From contig CBDCVJ010000038.1 of NCBI GenBank assembly GCA_965222975.1, forward strand, positions 248,001 through 312,000: a DNA stretch of 64,000 nt. The letters run 5' to 3'. Source of the DNA: UBA6168 sp965222975. Its GTDB lineage: Bacteria > Bacteroidota > Bacteroidia > Chitinophagales > Saprospiraceae. Every line of letters begins with the position of its first letter. The first letter of the stretch is position 1. The notes under the pieces are model-generated. The model searched no databases, was not told the DNA's origin, and saw only the letters and a list, made by a program, of their open reading frames with translations. Made by a program: the position numbers and the translations under genes. Positions 43,946 to 53,081 of the stretch are shown here, one piece after another.

Positions 43946-46900
43946 TCAATGGATTTGAACCTGGATCAGTCTCATTGATGTCCGTTACTCCATCATTGTC
44001 ACTATCACTATTAGGATTAAAAGGATCAATGTCATTTTCATCTTCCACACCATCGCCATCATCGTCTGCGTCATCATCATTATTGGAACCATCTCCATCA
44101 AAATCACAAGTGCCAAAAGTTGCATCTGGATCGCAGAGGTCAAGCGGGTCTGTTTCACCTGCGTCTAAACCTCCATTCTGGTTGGCATCCTCTGTTCCGT
44201 CACCCAAGCCATCTCCATCCGTATCGGGGTTGACTGGATCAGTTTCATCGGCATCCTGTTCACCATTTTGGTTAACGTCCTCTACGCCGTCTTTGATTTC
44301 ATCATTATCCGTATCATCGTCCAATGGGTTTGTGTCGATTCCCGCATTATATACGGCATCACCACCAGTTTCCGTGCTATCTGGGATCAGATCAAAATCA
44401 CTGTCACTTGCCGGATCAAATGGGTCAACATCGTTGACATCTTTTACCCCATCATTATCATCATCATTATCCACACTGTTGATAAGACCATCGTCGTCGA
44501 AGTCACAAACACCTACAGTATGATCAGGAATACAAGGTTTGGTATCATCAGGATCCCATCCTGGGTCATCTGAAGAGAAATTGGCGAAGAAGCCATCCCC
44601 ATCCTCATCTGTACCGTTACAGGCTACTGTATTTGCGTCAGGGTCGCATGGGTCAAGCGGGTCGCTATCTCCTTCTAATGGGTCAAAAATGCCATTGCCA
44701 CCTGTTTCGTCATTATCTGTGATACCATCGTTATCCGAATCACTGTTTGGATCGTACGGATCAACGTCATCTGTATCTGAAACTCCATCGCCATCATCGT
44801 CAAAGTCGCTGCCGTTCGGGAATGTGTCATTGTCGAAATCACATGCATCAGCTGTGTGGTCAGGGATACAAGGTTTTTGAAAATCTTCAGGATCGTATTC
44901 TGGATGATCAGGTGGATAATCACCATAGTATCCATCATCATCAAGATCGGTTGGGAGACACTCCCCAGGAAAATTAGTGTAAGGGCTGCATTTATCGGTT
45001 GGATCTGATTCATTTACGTCCCAAACACCATTTTGATTAGCATCTTCAATACCATCCTTAATACCATCATCGTCGGTATCTACATCAAGCGGGTTCATTT
45101 CCAATCCTGCATCGTATTCGCCATCCTTATTTGAATCTTCATCACCATCAGATACACCATCGTTATCCGTATCAGGATCAAGTGGATGGGTATCAATACC
45201 ATTGTTGTAAATGCCGTCACCTCCCGTTTCGATAATATCGGTCAGGCCGTCGCCATCGGTATCACTATTAGCGTTGCAATCTTCAATATCTTGGTTACCC
45301 GATACACCGTCGCCATCATCATCCAAGTCATCTTGGTTGATGATGCCATCTCCATCCAAATCGCAGGTGGGAGAGCAGTTGTCTGGCGTACATGGGTCGT
45401 CGTCATTAATATCATAAGCTGGGTCGTCTTGCGGTACATTCGCATAGAAACCATCGTTGTCGTTATCAATGTTTGCGCATTCAGGAGTATCAGCAAAAGG
45501 GTTGCATTGGTCTAGTGGATCGCTTTCGCCAAAGTCCAACTCTCCATTATGGTTGGCATCTTCTTCACCGTCTGAAAGAAGGTCCCCGTCCGTATTCGGG
45601 TTGGTCGGATCCATCTCATTACTATCGTGGTTGCCATCCTGATCTTTATCTTCGACACCATCCTTGATGCCATCATCATCCGTATCATCATCCAAGGGAT
45701 TGGTATCCTCTCCTGCGTCATAAGATCCGTCTTCACCGGTTTCGATATTATCGACGATCCCATCACCGTCAGAGTCAGAATTTGGATTATAAGGGCCGAC
45801 ATCACTTACGTCATCTACGCCATCATTATCGTCGTCATCATCCAATTCGTTCAATACCCCATCATTATCAAAGTCGCAGAATCCAAGTGTATTGTCTGGG
45901 TCGCATTTGTCCAAAGGATCACTCTCATTGGCATTTACCACGCCATTGTGGTTAGCGTCTTCAGTACCATCTTTGATGCCATCGCCATCGGTATCAGCCA
46001 ATAAAGGGTTGGTTTCACCATCATCCACATCACCGCTATGATTGGCATCCTCTATACCATCTGGTAAAAGATCATTATCAGTGTCATCATCAAGCGGATT
46101 GGTATCAATTCCAGGGTTATAAGTGCCGTCACCGCCTGTTTCCAAATTATCAGACATACCATCACCATCACTATCACTCTCCGGGTTGAAGTTTTCAATA
46201 TCGTATAAATCCGTGACCCCATCGCCGTCATCGTCAGTGTCAGATCCATTTATAATACCATCCCCATCGAAGTCACATGCATTCGCTTTATGGGAAGGGA
46301 TACATGGATCTGAATCATCTGGGTCATATTTTGGGTGTCCCACTGGATAATTTCCAAAAAACAAGTCTCCATCCGAATCTACCCCATGACAGGCTGCCAC
46401 ATTTGGGTTAGGGTCACAGGCATTCAGTGGATCACTGTCTCCATTCGTTTCGTCAATATCAGAAACAAGGTCGCCATCACTATCACTTTCCGGGTCAAAA
46501 TCATGTACATCAAACTCATCTTCCACTCCATCATTATCGTCATCCGAATCTGTTTCGTTGGGCACACCATCTTGATCAAAATCACAAGACCCTAAGACAG
46601 CATCAGGGCTACATGGGTCAAGCGGGTCACTTTCGCCATTATCTTGGATTCCATTTTTGTTGGTATCTTCTTCTCCATCAGTATAGCCATCCTCATCTGA
46701 ATCCATTTTTAATGGATCCATTTCGTTCAATGCTGTTTCACCGTCCATATCCAAATCTTCCGTGCCATCAAGGATACCATCATTATCTGTATCAGCATCC
46801 AATGGATTGGTATCGATACCTGGGTTGTAGATGCCATCACCGTTGGTTTCGACTATATCGCTCAGGCCATCTTCATCAGAATCGCTATTTGGATCGCAAC

Positions 46901-48086
46901 GATCCTTATCTTGAAGATCAGGCACTCCATCGCCATCGTCGTCATTGTCCTCAGCATTCGTGAAGAAATCTTCGTCTATATCACACGCTTGAGAGCAAAC
47001 ATCTGGCACACATGGGTCGCTGTCATCAGGATCAAACAAAGAGCCATCAGCGTCTGGAAAATAGCCATCATTGTCATCATCCGTTGCGCCACAGGCCACA
47101 GCCGTTACGTCAGGATCACAAGGATCAAGCGGGTCGCTATCTGTGCCGGCATTGTACTCACCATCATTGCCATTCTCGTCGTCATCGCTGATGCCGTCGC
47201 CGTCACTATCGCTGTCTTTATTGAAGTCGTCATCATCGTCAACATCTGCTACTCCATCACCATCATCGTCCAAATCATCGATATTATCAACTCCGTCTTG
47301 ATCGAAATCACAGTTGTCAAAAGTTGCTACTGGATCGCACTGGTCCGTTGGATCAGTTTCACCGACATCCAGCGAACCATTTTGGTTGACGTCTTCCACT
47401 CCATCTTCAATGCCATCATTATCTGTATCGGCATTGTTCGGATCGGTTTCGCCTGCATCTACTATTCCATTTCCATTTGCATCCTCCATACTGTCCATGA
47501 GGCCGTCACCATCTGTGTCATCACATCCAGGAGCACTTCCATAGTTGCGCGAATAGAAATAGAACCCAAACGGGAAAGTCCCGACGTCAATGACACTTAC
47601 GTCATTGCCCGGGTTCGAACCCATTGAATTGGGAGAATAGAAAGGATCAGAATCTTCGATAAGCGAAACGCCTCCAACACATTCAGAAGTCCGCTTCAGT
47701 GTGAAGAGTTTCGTTTCCTCACCCGATACATAAGGAATGCCGTTGTCTAATATCAAGGCAATCGATATGTAATCAAATTCTGGATTTTCAATGGGAGAGA
47801 CGACGATATCAGCGGCGTTAGGCGAACCTGCCCATACTCCATTGAAATCTGTAAAATTGGAATAGGTAAAACCGGTAGGAGCCACTAAAGTTACTTGTGC
47901 TGTACCGGTCAGTGCCACAGGGCTCGGAGATATGGAGTCGTCTGGACGTACATAAATGGCGTATGTTTCACCATCCTGTTCCAGGTCAATCCTTAATTCC
48001 ATTTGAGCCTGTAAGGCTTGTACTCCTGTCAAAAGAAGCAAGAGCAAAGAAGCAAATTTTAAGAGGTAGAAGTTGTTGAGCTTCAT
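43899..48086 (-). CDS. N-terminal segment of a giant secreted thrombospondin-type-3-repeat protein
   Basis: 1,395 residues from the ATG at 48086. A signal peptide (Leu-rich core, Ala-Leu-Gln-Ala-Gln) is followed by a domain of about 150 residues shared with the protein at 38582. More than 1,150 residues of Asp-rich TSP3 repeats come next, with the regular cycle Asp-Ser-Asp-Gly-Asp-Gly ... Thr-Asn-Pro-Leu-Asp-Asp-Asp-Thr-Asp-Asn-Asp-Gly ... Asp-Gly-(Val/Thr)-Glu-Asp. TSP3 repeats bind many calcium ions and form a stiff rod, so the whole product (about 2,850 residues if all segments are joined to 39545) is probably a surface adhesin or stalk. Confidence 0.88.
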   Translation of the reverse strand: MKLNNFYLLKFASLLLLLLTGVQALQAQMELRIDLEQDGETYAIYVRPDDSISPSPVALTGTAQVTLVAPTGFTYSNFTDFNGVWAGSPNAADIVVSPIENPEFDYISIALILDNGIPYVSGEETKLFTLKRTSECVGGVSLIEDSDPFYSPNSMGSNPGNDVSVIDVGTFPFGFYFYSRNYGSAPGCDDTDGDGLMDSMEDANGNGIVDAGETDPNNADTDNDGIEDGVEDVNQNGSLDVGETDPTDQCDPVATFDNCDFDQDGVDNIDDLDDDGDGVADVDDDDDFNKDSDSDGDGISDDDENGNDGEYNAGTDSDPLDPCDPDVTAVACGATDDDNDGYFPDADGSLFDPDDSDPCVPDVCSQACDIDEDFFTNAEDNDDDGDGVPDLQDKDRCDPNSDSDEDGLSDIVETNGDGIYNPGIDTNPLDADTDNDGILDGTEDLDMDGETALNEMDPLKMDSDEDGYTDGEEDTNKNGIQDNGESDPLDPCSPDAVLGSCDFDQDGVPNETDSDDDNDGVEDEFDVHDFDPESDSDGDLVSDIDETNGDSDPLNACDPNPNVAACHGVDSDGDLFFGNYPVGHPKYDPDDSDPCIPSHKANACDFDGDGIINGSDTDDDGDGVTDLYDIENFNPESDSDGDGMSDNLETGGDGTYNPGIDTNPLDDDTDNDLLPDGIEDANHSGDVDDGETNPLLADTDGDGIKDGTEDANHNGVVNANESDPLDKCDPDNTLGFCDFDNDGVLNELDDDDDNDGVDDVSDVGPYNPNSDSDGDGIVDNIETGEDGSYDAGEDTNPLDDDTDDDGIKDGVEDKDQDGNHDSNEMDPTNPNTDGDLLSDGEEDANHNGELDFGESDPLDQCNPFADTPECANIDNDNDGFYANVPQDDPAYDINDDDPCTPDNCSPTCDLDGDGIINQDDLDDDGDGVSGNQDIEDCNANSDTDGDGLTDIIETGGDGIYNNGIDTHPLDPDTDNDGVSDGDEDSNKDGEYDAGLEMNPLDVDTDDDGIKDGIEDANQNGVWDVNESDPTDKCSPYTNFPGECLPTDLDDDGYYGDYPPDHPEYDPEDFQKPCIPDHTADACDFDNDTFPNGSDFDDDGDGVSDTDDVDPYDPNSDSDNDGITDNDETGGNGIFDPLEGDSDPLDPCDPDANTVACNGTDEDGDGFFANFSSDDPGWDPDDTKPCIPDHTVGVCDFDDDGLINSVDNDDDNDGVKDVNDVDPFDPASDSDFDLIPDSTETGGDAVYNAGIDTNPLDDDTDNDEIKDGVEDVNQNGEQDADETDPVNPDTDGDGLGDGTEDANQNGGLDAGETDPLDLCDPDATFGTCDFDGDGSNNDDDADDDGDGVEDENDIDPFNPNSDSDNDGVTDINETDPGSNPLNACDPNPSAPNCDFH

Positions 48087-48646
48087 AGTTTTGGTAGTTT
48101 AAATGAAAGGGAACTAAGAGAATCTGAGGATCATTCTTAAACCCAAGAGGTTTGTTCTAATACAACTTACCCTGAATGACCAGCTTATATTAGCCTGACA
48201 TTCACGGTCAGTATTTCTTTATTTACCAAAAACTGTATGTTGGAAATTTTTTCCGGCAAGAGGAGTAGGTACAACCAGTATATTGGCTGTGGGAAGGAGT
48301 GTTTGCCTTCTAGTGTAAAAAAATTCCATGTTCTCAAGTTTTTGTTCTAAACAGATAATCAATCAATGAATGAAAAGGGGGAAAGAAAAATGTAATAAGG
48401 AGGGGAGATTCCTAATAATTTTTCGAGGGGATACAAAAAGGGAGGGGAAATCTCAGGTCAGAAGTCAAATATCATACCAAATGAGTCGAAAAGAATGGCT
48501 TTATCAAATTTACATAAATTAAAGATGGAAAGAGTTCTATTTTAAATGATCCATAAACAAAATTCAGGAGTGTAAGGGCTCATTGAATACCGAATGATTT
48601 GAACCATTATCGAAAAAAATCAAGTGTTTTAAATTGGTATCTCATT
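48087..48646. other. Intergenic region upstream of the giant gene
   Basis: 560 bp of AT-rich sequence with no gene seen. Near 48440-48480 it carries the word aggtcagaagtcaaat, like the gagg/gtcagaagtc words at 26434-26490. It must contain the promoter of the giant gene on the minus strand, but no match to TTTG-N-TAnnTTTG was found. Confidence 0.4.
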
Positions 48647-50455
48647 TTAAGAAATAGCCATTTGGTTTCCCACCATATTGACCAGAGTGCTGTATTTGCC
48701 ATTCAAGTGGACCAATTCTTCATGTGTTCCTTTTTCCACCACTTTCCCTTCATCCAACATGTAAATGCAATCTACATCCCTTATAGTGGAAAGACGGTGA
48801 GCTATGATGATAGAAGTGCGGCCTTCCATCAACTTATCCAAAGCGTCTTGAACAACCTTTTCTGATTCATTATCAAGAGAAGAGGTGGCCTCATCAAGGA
48901 GCAAGATGGCTGGATTTTTTAAAATGGCACGGGCAATGGCTACGCGTTGGCGTTGGCCTCCAGAGAGTTTTACGCCTCTTTCGCCAATGATAGTGTCCAA
49001 CCCTTCTGGGAAAGAGTTGATGAACTCCAAACTATTCGACCGCTTCGCTGCTTCAATAATCTCATTTTCCGTTGCACCATCCTTCCCATATAAAATATTT
49101 TCCCGGATAGTGCCGCCAAAAAGGATCACCTCCTGTGGAACAAGGGCGATGTTGTTCCTAAAATCCCGGAGGTTCATATCGTAGATGCTTTTACCATCCA
49201 CTTTTATGTCTCCATTTTCTATATTGTAAAACCTGAGTAACAATTGAATGATAGTGGATTTGCCAACACCGCTAGGCCCAACCAACGCCACCTTTTGCCC
49301 TGATTTGACCTCAATATTTATTCCTTTTAAAACAGGAATATCCTTGCGGGTGGGATAATGGAAATGAACATTTTCAAATTGGATTTTTCCAGCAATTTTT
49401 ATGGGCGAAATGCCGGGAAGGCCCTCCAAGTCAATTTCACTTTCTGTATTCAATATCTCTCTTACTCGTTCTGTTGCTCCCAATGCACCTAATAGATCTG
49501 GGGCAAAATTGGCAAGACTGGCAAACGAACCTGCTATAATGAAGGTATAAATCGCAAAAGACATTAGTTCGCCAGCGGTGATTCTCCCTGCATCCAGCAT
49601 AACCGCTCCTTGCCACAGCACAAACAACAATACCCCAAACATAACTGTCACAATAAAGGTGGAAAACAACGCCCTGCCTTGAGCATATTTTAAGGAAATC
49701 CTTACCACCTCGCTGATAGAAACAAAATATCGCTTTACTTCAAACAGCTCATTGACAAAAGCTTTCACCACCTGGATGTTTTGGACGGATTCGCCCACCA
49801 TGGCATTGGAACTGGCCAATTCTTTTTGCCGCTCTTTTGATAGTTTCCGAATATAACGACCAAAAAGCACGGCACTCAATGTTACAATCGGTACAGTCAA
49901 CAACATAACCTTGGAAAGTGCAGGAGCCGTAATCACCAAAAACAAAATGCCAACAACAATGATGATAACCTGACGGAAAAACTCGGCCAATGTGATTGAA
50001 AACGCCCCATGTAATTTTTCCACATCTCCAGTCAATCTGCTGATCAAGTCGCCCAATTTGTTCTCTTCAAAAAACGTGATCGGCAAGGAAATCAATTTTT
50101 GATAAAGCGCCTTCCTAATATCGGCAGTCCCTTTTTCGCTGACATTGGCAAAAAGCATGACCCGTGCATAGGACACCAAGCCCTGAAAGGATAAAATGGC
50201 GATCATACCAATTCCCATTTCCTGTAGTGTAAAACCGAATTTAGATGTACCCTGTGCAATGTCTACTAATTCGCCAATCAGTTTTGGGAAAACAAGGAAA
50301 ACCAAACTGGAAATAAACAGCAGGATCATCCCAATTATAAAAGACCAGCGATAAGGACGTATATATTCAAATGCCTTGATCGCCTCACGGAAAGTTTCTT
50401 GTGACAATTTGGGTTTTGGTGCGCTGTCGGATAATTTTGAAGGTCGTCTTGCCAT
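48647..50455 (-). CDS. ABC exporter, half-transporter with fused permease and ATPase (MsbA-like)
   Basis: 602 residues. The N-terminal membrane domain has six helices (about 35-330). The ATPase domain has Walker A Gly-Pro-Ser-Gly-Val-Gly-Lys-Ser-Thr, the Q-loop Leu-Val-Pro-Gln-Glu, signature Leu-Ser-Gly-Gly-Gln-Arg-Gln-Arg, Walker B Ile-Leu-Leu-Leu-Asp-Glu-Ala-Thr and the switch His in Ala-His-Arg-Leu-Ser. All catalytic residues are intact. It would work as a homodimer in the inner membrane, exporting lipid, lipid A-linked or drug-like substrates; the substrate is not readable from sequence. It appears to be transcribed alone. Confidence 0.92.
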   Translation of the reverse strand: MARRPSKLSDSAPKPKLSQETFREAIKAFEYIRPYRWSFIIGMILLFISSLVFLVFPKLIGELVDIAQGTSKFGFTLQEMGIGMIAILSFQGLVSYARVMLFANVSEKGTADIRKALYQKLISLPITFFEENKLGDLISRLTGDVEKLHGAFSITLAEFFRQVIIIVVGILFLVITAPALSKVMLLTVPIVTLSAVLFGRYIRKLSKERQKELASSNAMVGESVQNIQVVKAFVNELFEVKRYFVSISEVVRISLKYAQGRALFSTFIVTVMFGVLLFVLWQGAVMLDAGRITAGELMSFAIYTFIIAGSFASLANFAPDLLGALGATERVREILNTESEIDLEGLPGISPIKIAGKIQFENVHFHYPTRKDIPVLKGINIEVKSGQKVALVGPSGVGKSTIIQLLLRFYNIENGDIKVDGKSIYDMNLRDFRNNIALVPQEVILFGGTIRENILYGKDGATENEIIEAAKRSNSLEFINSFPEGLDTIIGERGVKLSGGQRQRVAIARAILKNPAILLLDEATSSLDNESEKVVQDALDKLMEGRTSIIIAHRLSTIRDVDCIYMLDEGKVVEKGTHEELVHLNGKYSTLVNMVGNQMAIS

Positions 50456-50665
50456 AAGTCAATTATAAATGTTCAAATAGGCTCAGTGTTTCTGTGCAAA
50501 TGAAAGCTCAAATGTAGTCTGTATAGGCTCTCTAACAAGAGGTGGAAGTATAGTTTGTTGGTAAAAATCGAAATAGAGCCTTTTTAAAAAATTTATATTC
50601 TTTGCCAGCGTTTAATTATTTGTTAATTGGTCAATAATTTTTACCTGCTTGTCTAAGTATTGACC

Positions 50666-50673
50666 TATGTTTG
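50666..50673 (+). promoter_or_regulatory. Possible -7 box (TATGTTTG) for the small exported protein gene
   Basis: TATGTTTG fits TAnnTTTG exactly and lies 76 bp before the ATG at 50749. No matching TTTG is found at the right distance upstream, so this is only half a promoter and could be chance in AT-rich DNA. Confidence 0.3.
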
Positions 50674-50748
50674 TAGAAAGAATACCATTTTCGTGGTGAC
50701 TTTTCAAGAAATATTCATAGAAGCTACTTGAGTTTAAATTTCATCCGA

Positions 50749-50982
50749 ATGAAAAAATCGCATCTTCGCTCTATTACTTGGATCTTTTTGTTGGCTATGA
50801 GCCTTTCCTCATATGCTTATTTGAAAAGTGTCCCAGTTGAACAATACCAAGAATACGCTACTGAAAATACAATCGCTTTGGAGGATCAAGACGAAAGGGA
50901 AGAAAATAAAATCTTACTTCCAGACGTTGCCTTGGTGAAGAAAATAATTGATGTAACTAAAATTATTTTTCACGGAAAATAA
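50749..50982 (+). CDS. Small exported hypothetical protein, 77 residues
   Basis: The ATG at 50749 (Met-Lys-Lys-Ser-His-Leu-Arg-Ser) is preferred to the TTG at 50728. A signal peptide (hydrophobic core Trp-Ile-Phe-Leu-Leu-Ala-Met-Ser-Leu, cleavage near Ser-Tyr-Ala) would leave a mature peptide of about 50 residues with an acidic centre (Glu-Asp-Gln-Asp-Glu-Arg-Glu-Glu) and a basic amphipathic C-terminal helix ending His-Gly-Lys. It has a half promoter in front and a clear terminator 25 bp behind, so it is a single-gene unit. Function unknown. Confidence 0.7.
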   Translation: MKKSHLRSITWIFLLAMSLSSYAYLKSVPVEQYQEYATENTIALEDQDEREENKILLPDVALVKKIIDVTKIIFHGK

Positions 50983-51006
50983 ATTTTTGTGATCAAAGAA
51001 AAAATG

Positions 51007-51037
51007 CACAAGTCGTTGAGGCTTGTGTTTTTTTTTG
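51007..51037 (+). terminator. Rho-independent terminator of the small exported protein gene
   Basis: cacaag (51007-51012) and cttgtg (51022-51027) form a stem followed directly by a run of ten T. It lies 25 bp after the stop at 50982. Confidence 0.8.
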
Positions 51038-51059
51038 ACAAAATCGCCACGTCAACTCT

Positions 51060-51947
51060 CTATATATAAGAATGCTTCCCCAGCAACCGTTTAGCTTTGT
51101 CCATATCCGTTTGGGTTTTAATCAAAACGCCCATTCCTTCTTTTGCTTCAATTTTTGCCAAAGCCTCTGAATGAGCAAAGGATTGCAAGTATTTTAGCCA
51201 ATTCAACAATTCCCGAGTAGAAGGTGCACGCTCCAGGCCCAGATTTCGCAATTGATAGAAAAGGCTGATGCACTTATCTACCAATTTTTCATTTGCTTTT
51301 GGGAAATGCTTCCTCAAAATTTCTTCCATCATGTCTGGTTCCGGGAAACTGATGTAATGATAGATACACCTTCCCTTGAAGGCTGTAGGAAGTTCTTGCT
51401 CCCGATTACTGGTAATTACAATGGCGGGCATTTCTTCTTCGCTAACAGAAATCTCCTTTCCTGATTCTGGAAGGATGAATTTTCTGTGACTAAGGGCAAA
51501 AAGCAAGTCGTTTGGAAATTCTCTCGGGGCTTTATCAATTTCATCAATCAGCAAAACAGAATTGGCATGATTGTAAGCCAATGCGCCCGGGCCAAGAATT
51601 ACATAATCATCCAGCATTTCAGTGCTTCTACCACCGCTCTTAAGAGGGTCCAGCCCTTTCTCCACCCGTTGGGCATTAAGCACTTCGATTTGCGAGTCCC
51701 GCAAATATTTAACGTGATCAAATTTTGCCACAAATTGCTCGACCGTACTTTTAGAACCAACAGGGTAGATGAACAATTCCAACCCTTGTTCCTGAGCAAA
51801 TTGAATAGGGAGTTCTGTCTTTCCAGTCCCTGGCTCGCCTTCAATCAAAAGTGGCATTCCAAGAACCCTCGACATATGGAAGGCCTGTGCCAATTCGGCA
51901 TCGCATAGGTATTGGTCGGAGCCAGTCCAAATAGTAGTTATTGCCAT
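51060..51947 (-). CDS. MoxR-type AAA+ ATPase
   Basis: 295 residues. Walker A Gly-Glu-Pro-Gly-Thr-Gly-Lys-Thr is at 37-44, Walker B Val-Leu-Leu-Ile-Asp-Glu-Ile-Asp at 131-138, sensor 1 Ile-Val-Ile-Thr-Ser-Asn, and an Arg-finger region Gly-Arg-Cys follows. MoxR ATPases remodel or mature protein complexes, usually together with a von Willebrand A protein. No VWA gene is visible here; the only same-strand neighbour upstream is the acidic 258-residue protein at 52145-52921, 197 bp away. Confidence 0.9.
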   Translation of the reverse strand: MAITTIWTGSDQYLCDAELAQAFHMSRVLGMPLLIEGEPGTGKTELPIQFAQEQGLELFIYPVGSKSTVEQFVAKFDHVKYLRDSQIEVLNAQRVEKGLDPLKSGGRSTEMLDDYVILGPGALAYNHANSVLLIDEIDKAPREFPNDLLFALSHRKFILPESGKEISVSEEEMPAIVITSNREQELPTAFKGRCIYHYISFPEPDMMEEILRKHFPKANEKLVDKCISLFYQLRNLGLERAPSTRELLNWLKYLQSFAHSEALAKIEAKEGMGVLIKTQTDMDKAKRLLGKHSYI

Positions 51948-52144
51948 TTTTATTGATTGGTTTGTGATTTGGAGCTGATAATAGGTTGATACAAAACCCC
52001 ATCAGCTTTTTATAAACCTGTAAAACTCAAATGGGTTTCGGTTGCACTTGCAAACCTAAAGACCTAAAAGGTGGAAATGGTAGGATAATTTAGTAAATGG
52101 AAAGAAAAAACAAAATAGAGGTTCAAATTACTGACCAGAAAAAA

Positions 52145-52921
52145 CTAAAAAGGAAGGTCAACATCTTCTTCTTCGTCGTCCAATATGGCATCGGAGTCAG
52201 CATCAGAAAGGTTATCAAGAATTAAACTCAACAATTCATCCGCAACTTCCAGCGCAAACAGGAATTTCAATTGTTCCTCTTCATCCATTTCAGCACCAAA
52301 TGCCAATTCCATGTCCGTTTCCTGCTCCCACCAATCATCGCCATTGCGCTTTTTAAGATCTCGCTCCCTCATTTCTTTTTCAAAAAGTGCTTCCTCTTCC
52401 TCCGTCATTTCCCGGTAGGGGTCAAGCCCCTGCGAATGGACATATTCTTCCCAAAGGGCAATGTCATGCTTGATGGAATCTTCCAATTCACGGCAATGGC
52501 AATAAGTATCATTTGGCTGAAAAGGGCAAGTTTTACCTTCCCGGTATTGGCAAATGTGAACTTCTCCACCTTCTTCAGGGTGGTAGCCAATTGAAGCTCC
52601 ATTCATTTCCTTGACAAGCGCTGTGTATTGTTTGCGAATGGGGAGATTTAAAGGCATTTCCCAATGTAACAACCACGAAGACCACAGGTCATCAATGGCC
52701 TCGACAAGTTCAATAACTTGCAGGTCAGTCAACATACTTTCTGGTGGGAAAGCTTCAGATGGCAAACCTATTAGGTCGCAAATTTTCACCATCCGTAGTG
52801 GAATATCCGGTCTATCATCTTCTTCAGAAAATACAGGAGACCATCCGTTTTCAGGCAACATAGGCGCCTGGTCTATTAGGGCATCTATATCGGCATGGAG
52901 GTATTGGAGGTATCTTTCCAT
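52145..52921 (-). CDS. Acidic cysteine-containing hypothetical protein next to the MoxR ATPase
   Basis: 258 residues, very acidic, with no signal peptide or membrane helix. A central cluster, Cys-Gln-Tyr-Arg-Glu-Gly-Lys-Thr-Cys followed eight residues later by Cys-His-Cys, with a preceding His, could bind a metal such as zinc or iron. The C-terminal 100 residues are Glu/Asp-rich helices ending Glu-Glu-Asp-Val-Asp-Leu-Pro-Phe. I do not recognise the family. Position directly upstream of the MoxR gene suggests a shared task, possibly as substrate or adaptor. Confidence 0.75.
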   Translation of the reverse strand: MERYLQYLHADIDALIDQAPMLPENGWSPVFSEEDDRPDIPLRMVKICDLIGLPSEAFPPESMLTDLQVIELVEAIDDLWSSWLLHWEMPLNLPIRKQYTALVKEMNGASIGYHPEEGGEVHICQYREGKTCPFQPNDTYCHCRELEDSIKHDIALWEEYVHSQGLDPYREMTEEEEALFEKEMRERDLKKRNGDDWWEQETDMELAFGAEMDEEEQLKFLFALEVADELLSLILDNLSDADSDAILDDEEEDVDLPF

Positions 52922-53081
52922 TTAAGATTGGTGGAATTTTGATTAAACGCAGTGATAAATGTAGTGAATAAATCATAGCTTTTCACTTTATTCTTAAAAA
53001 AGCTGTTTATTCAGATTTAATATAAGGAAATAGTGACAGGGAAAAACAGACTCATTTAATCATATATCTACTTTTATCGCT

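Noticed and set aside
40607..46963. Many ORFs on the plus strand opposite the TSP3 repeats (for example 43003-43773, 41561-42076, 46427-46963)
   Set aside because: They are low-complexity Ser/Pro- or His-rich shadows of the Asp-rich repeat read backwards.
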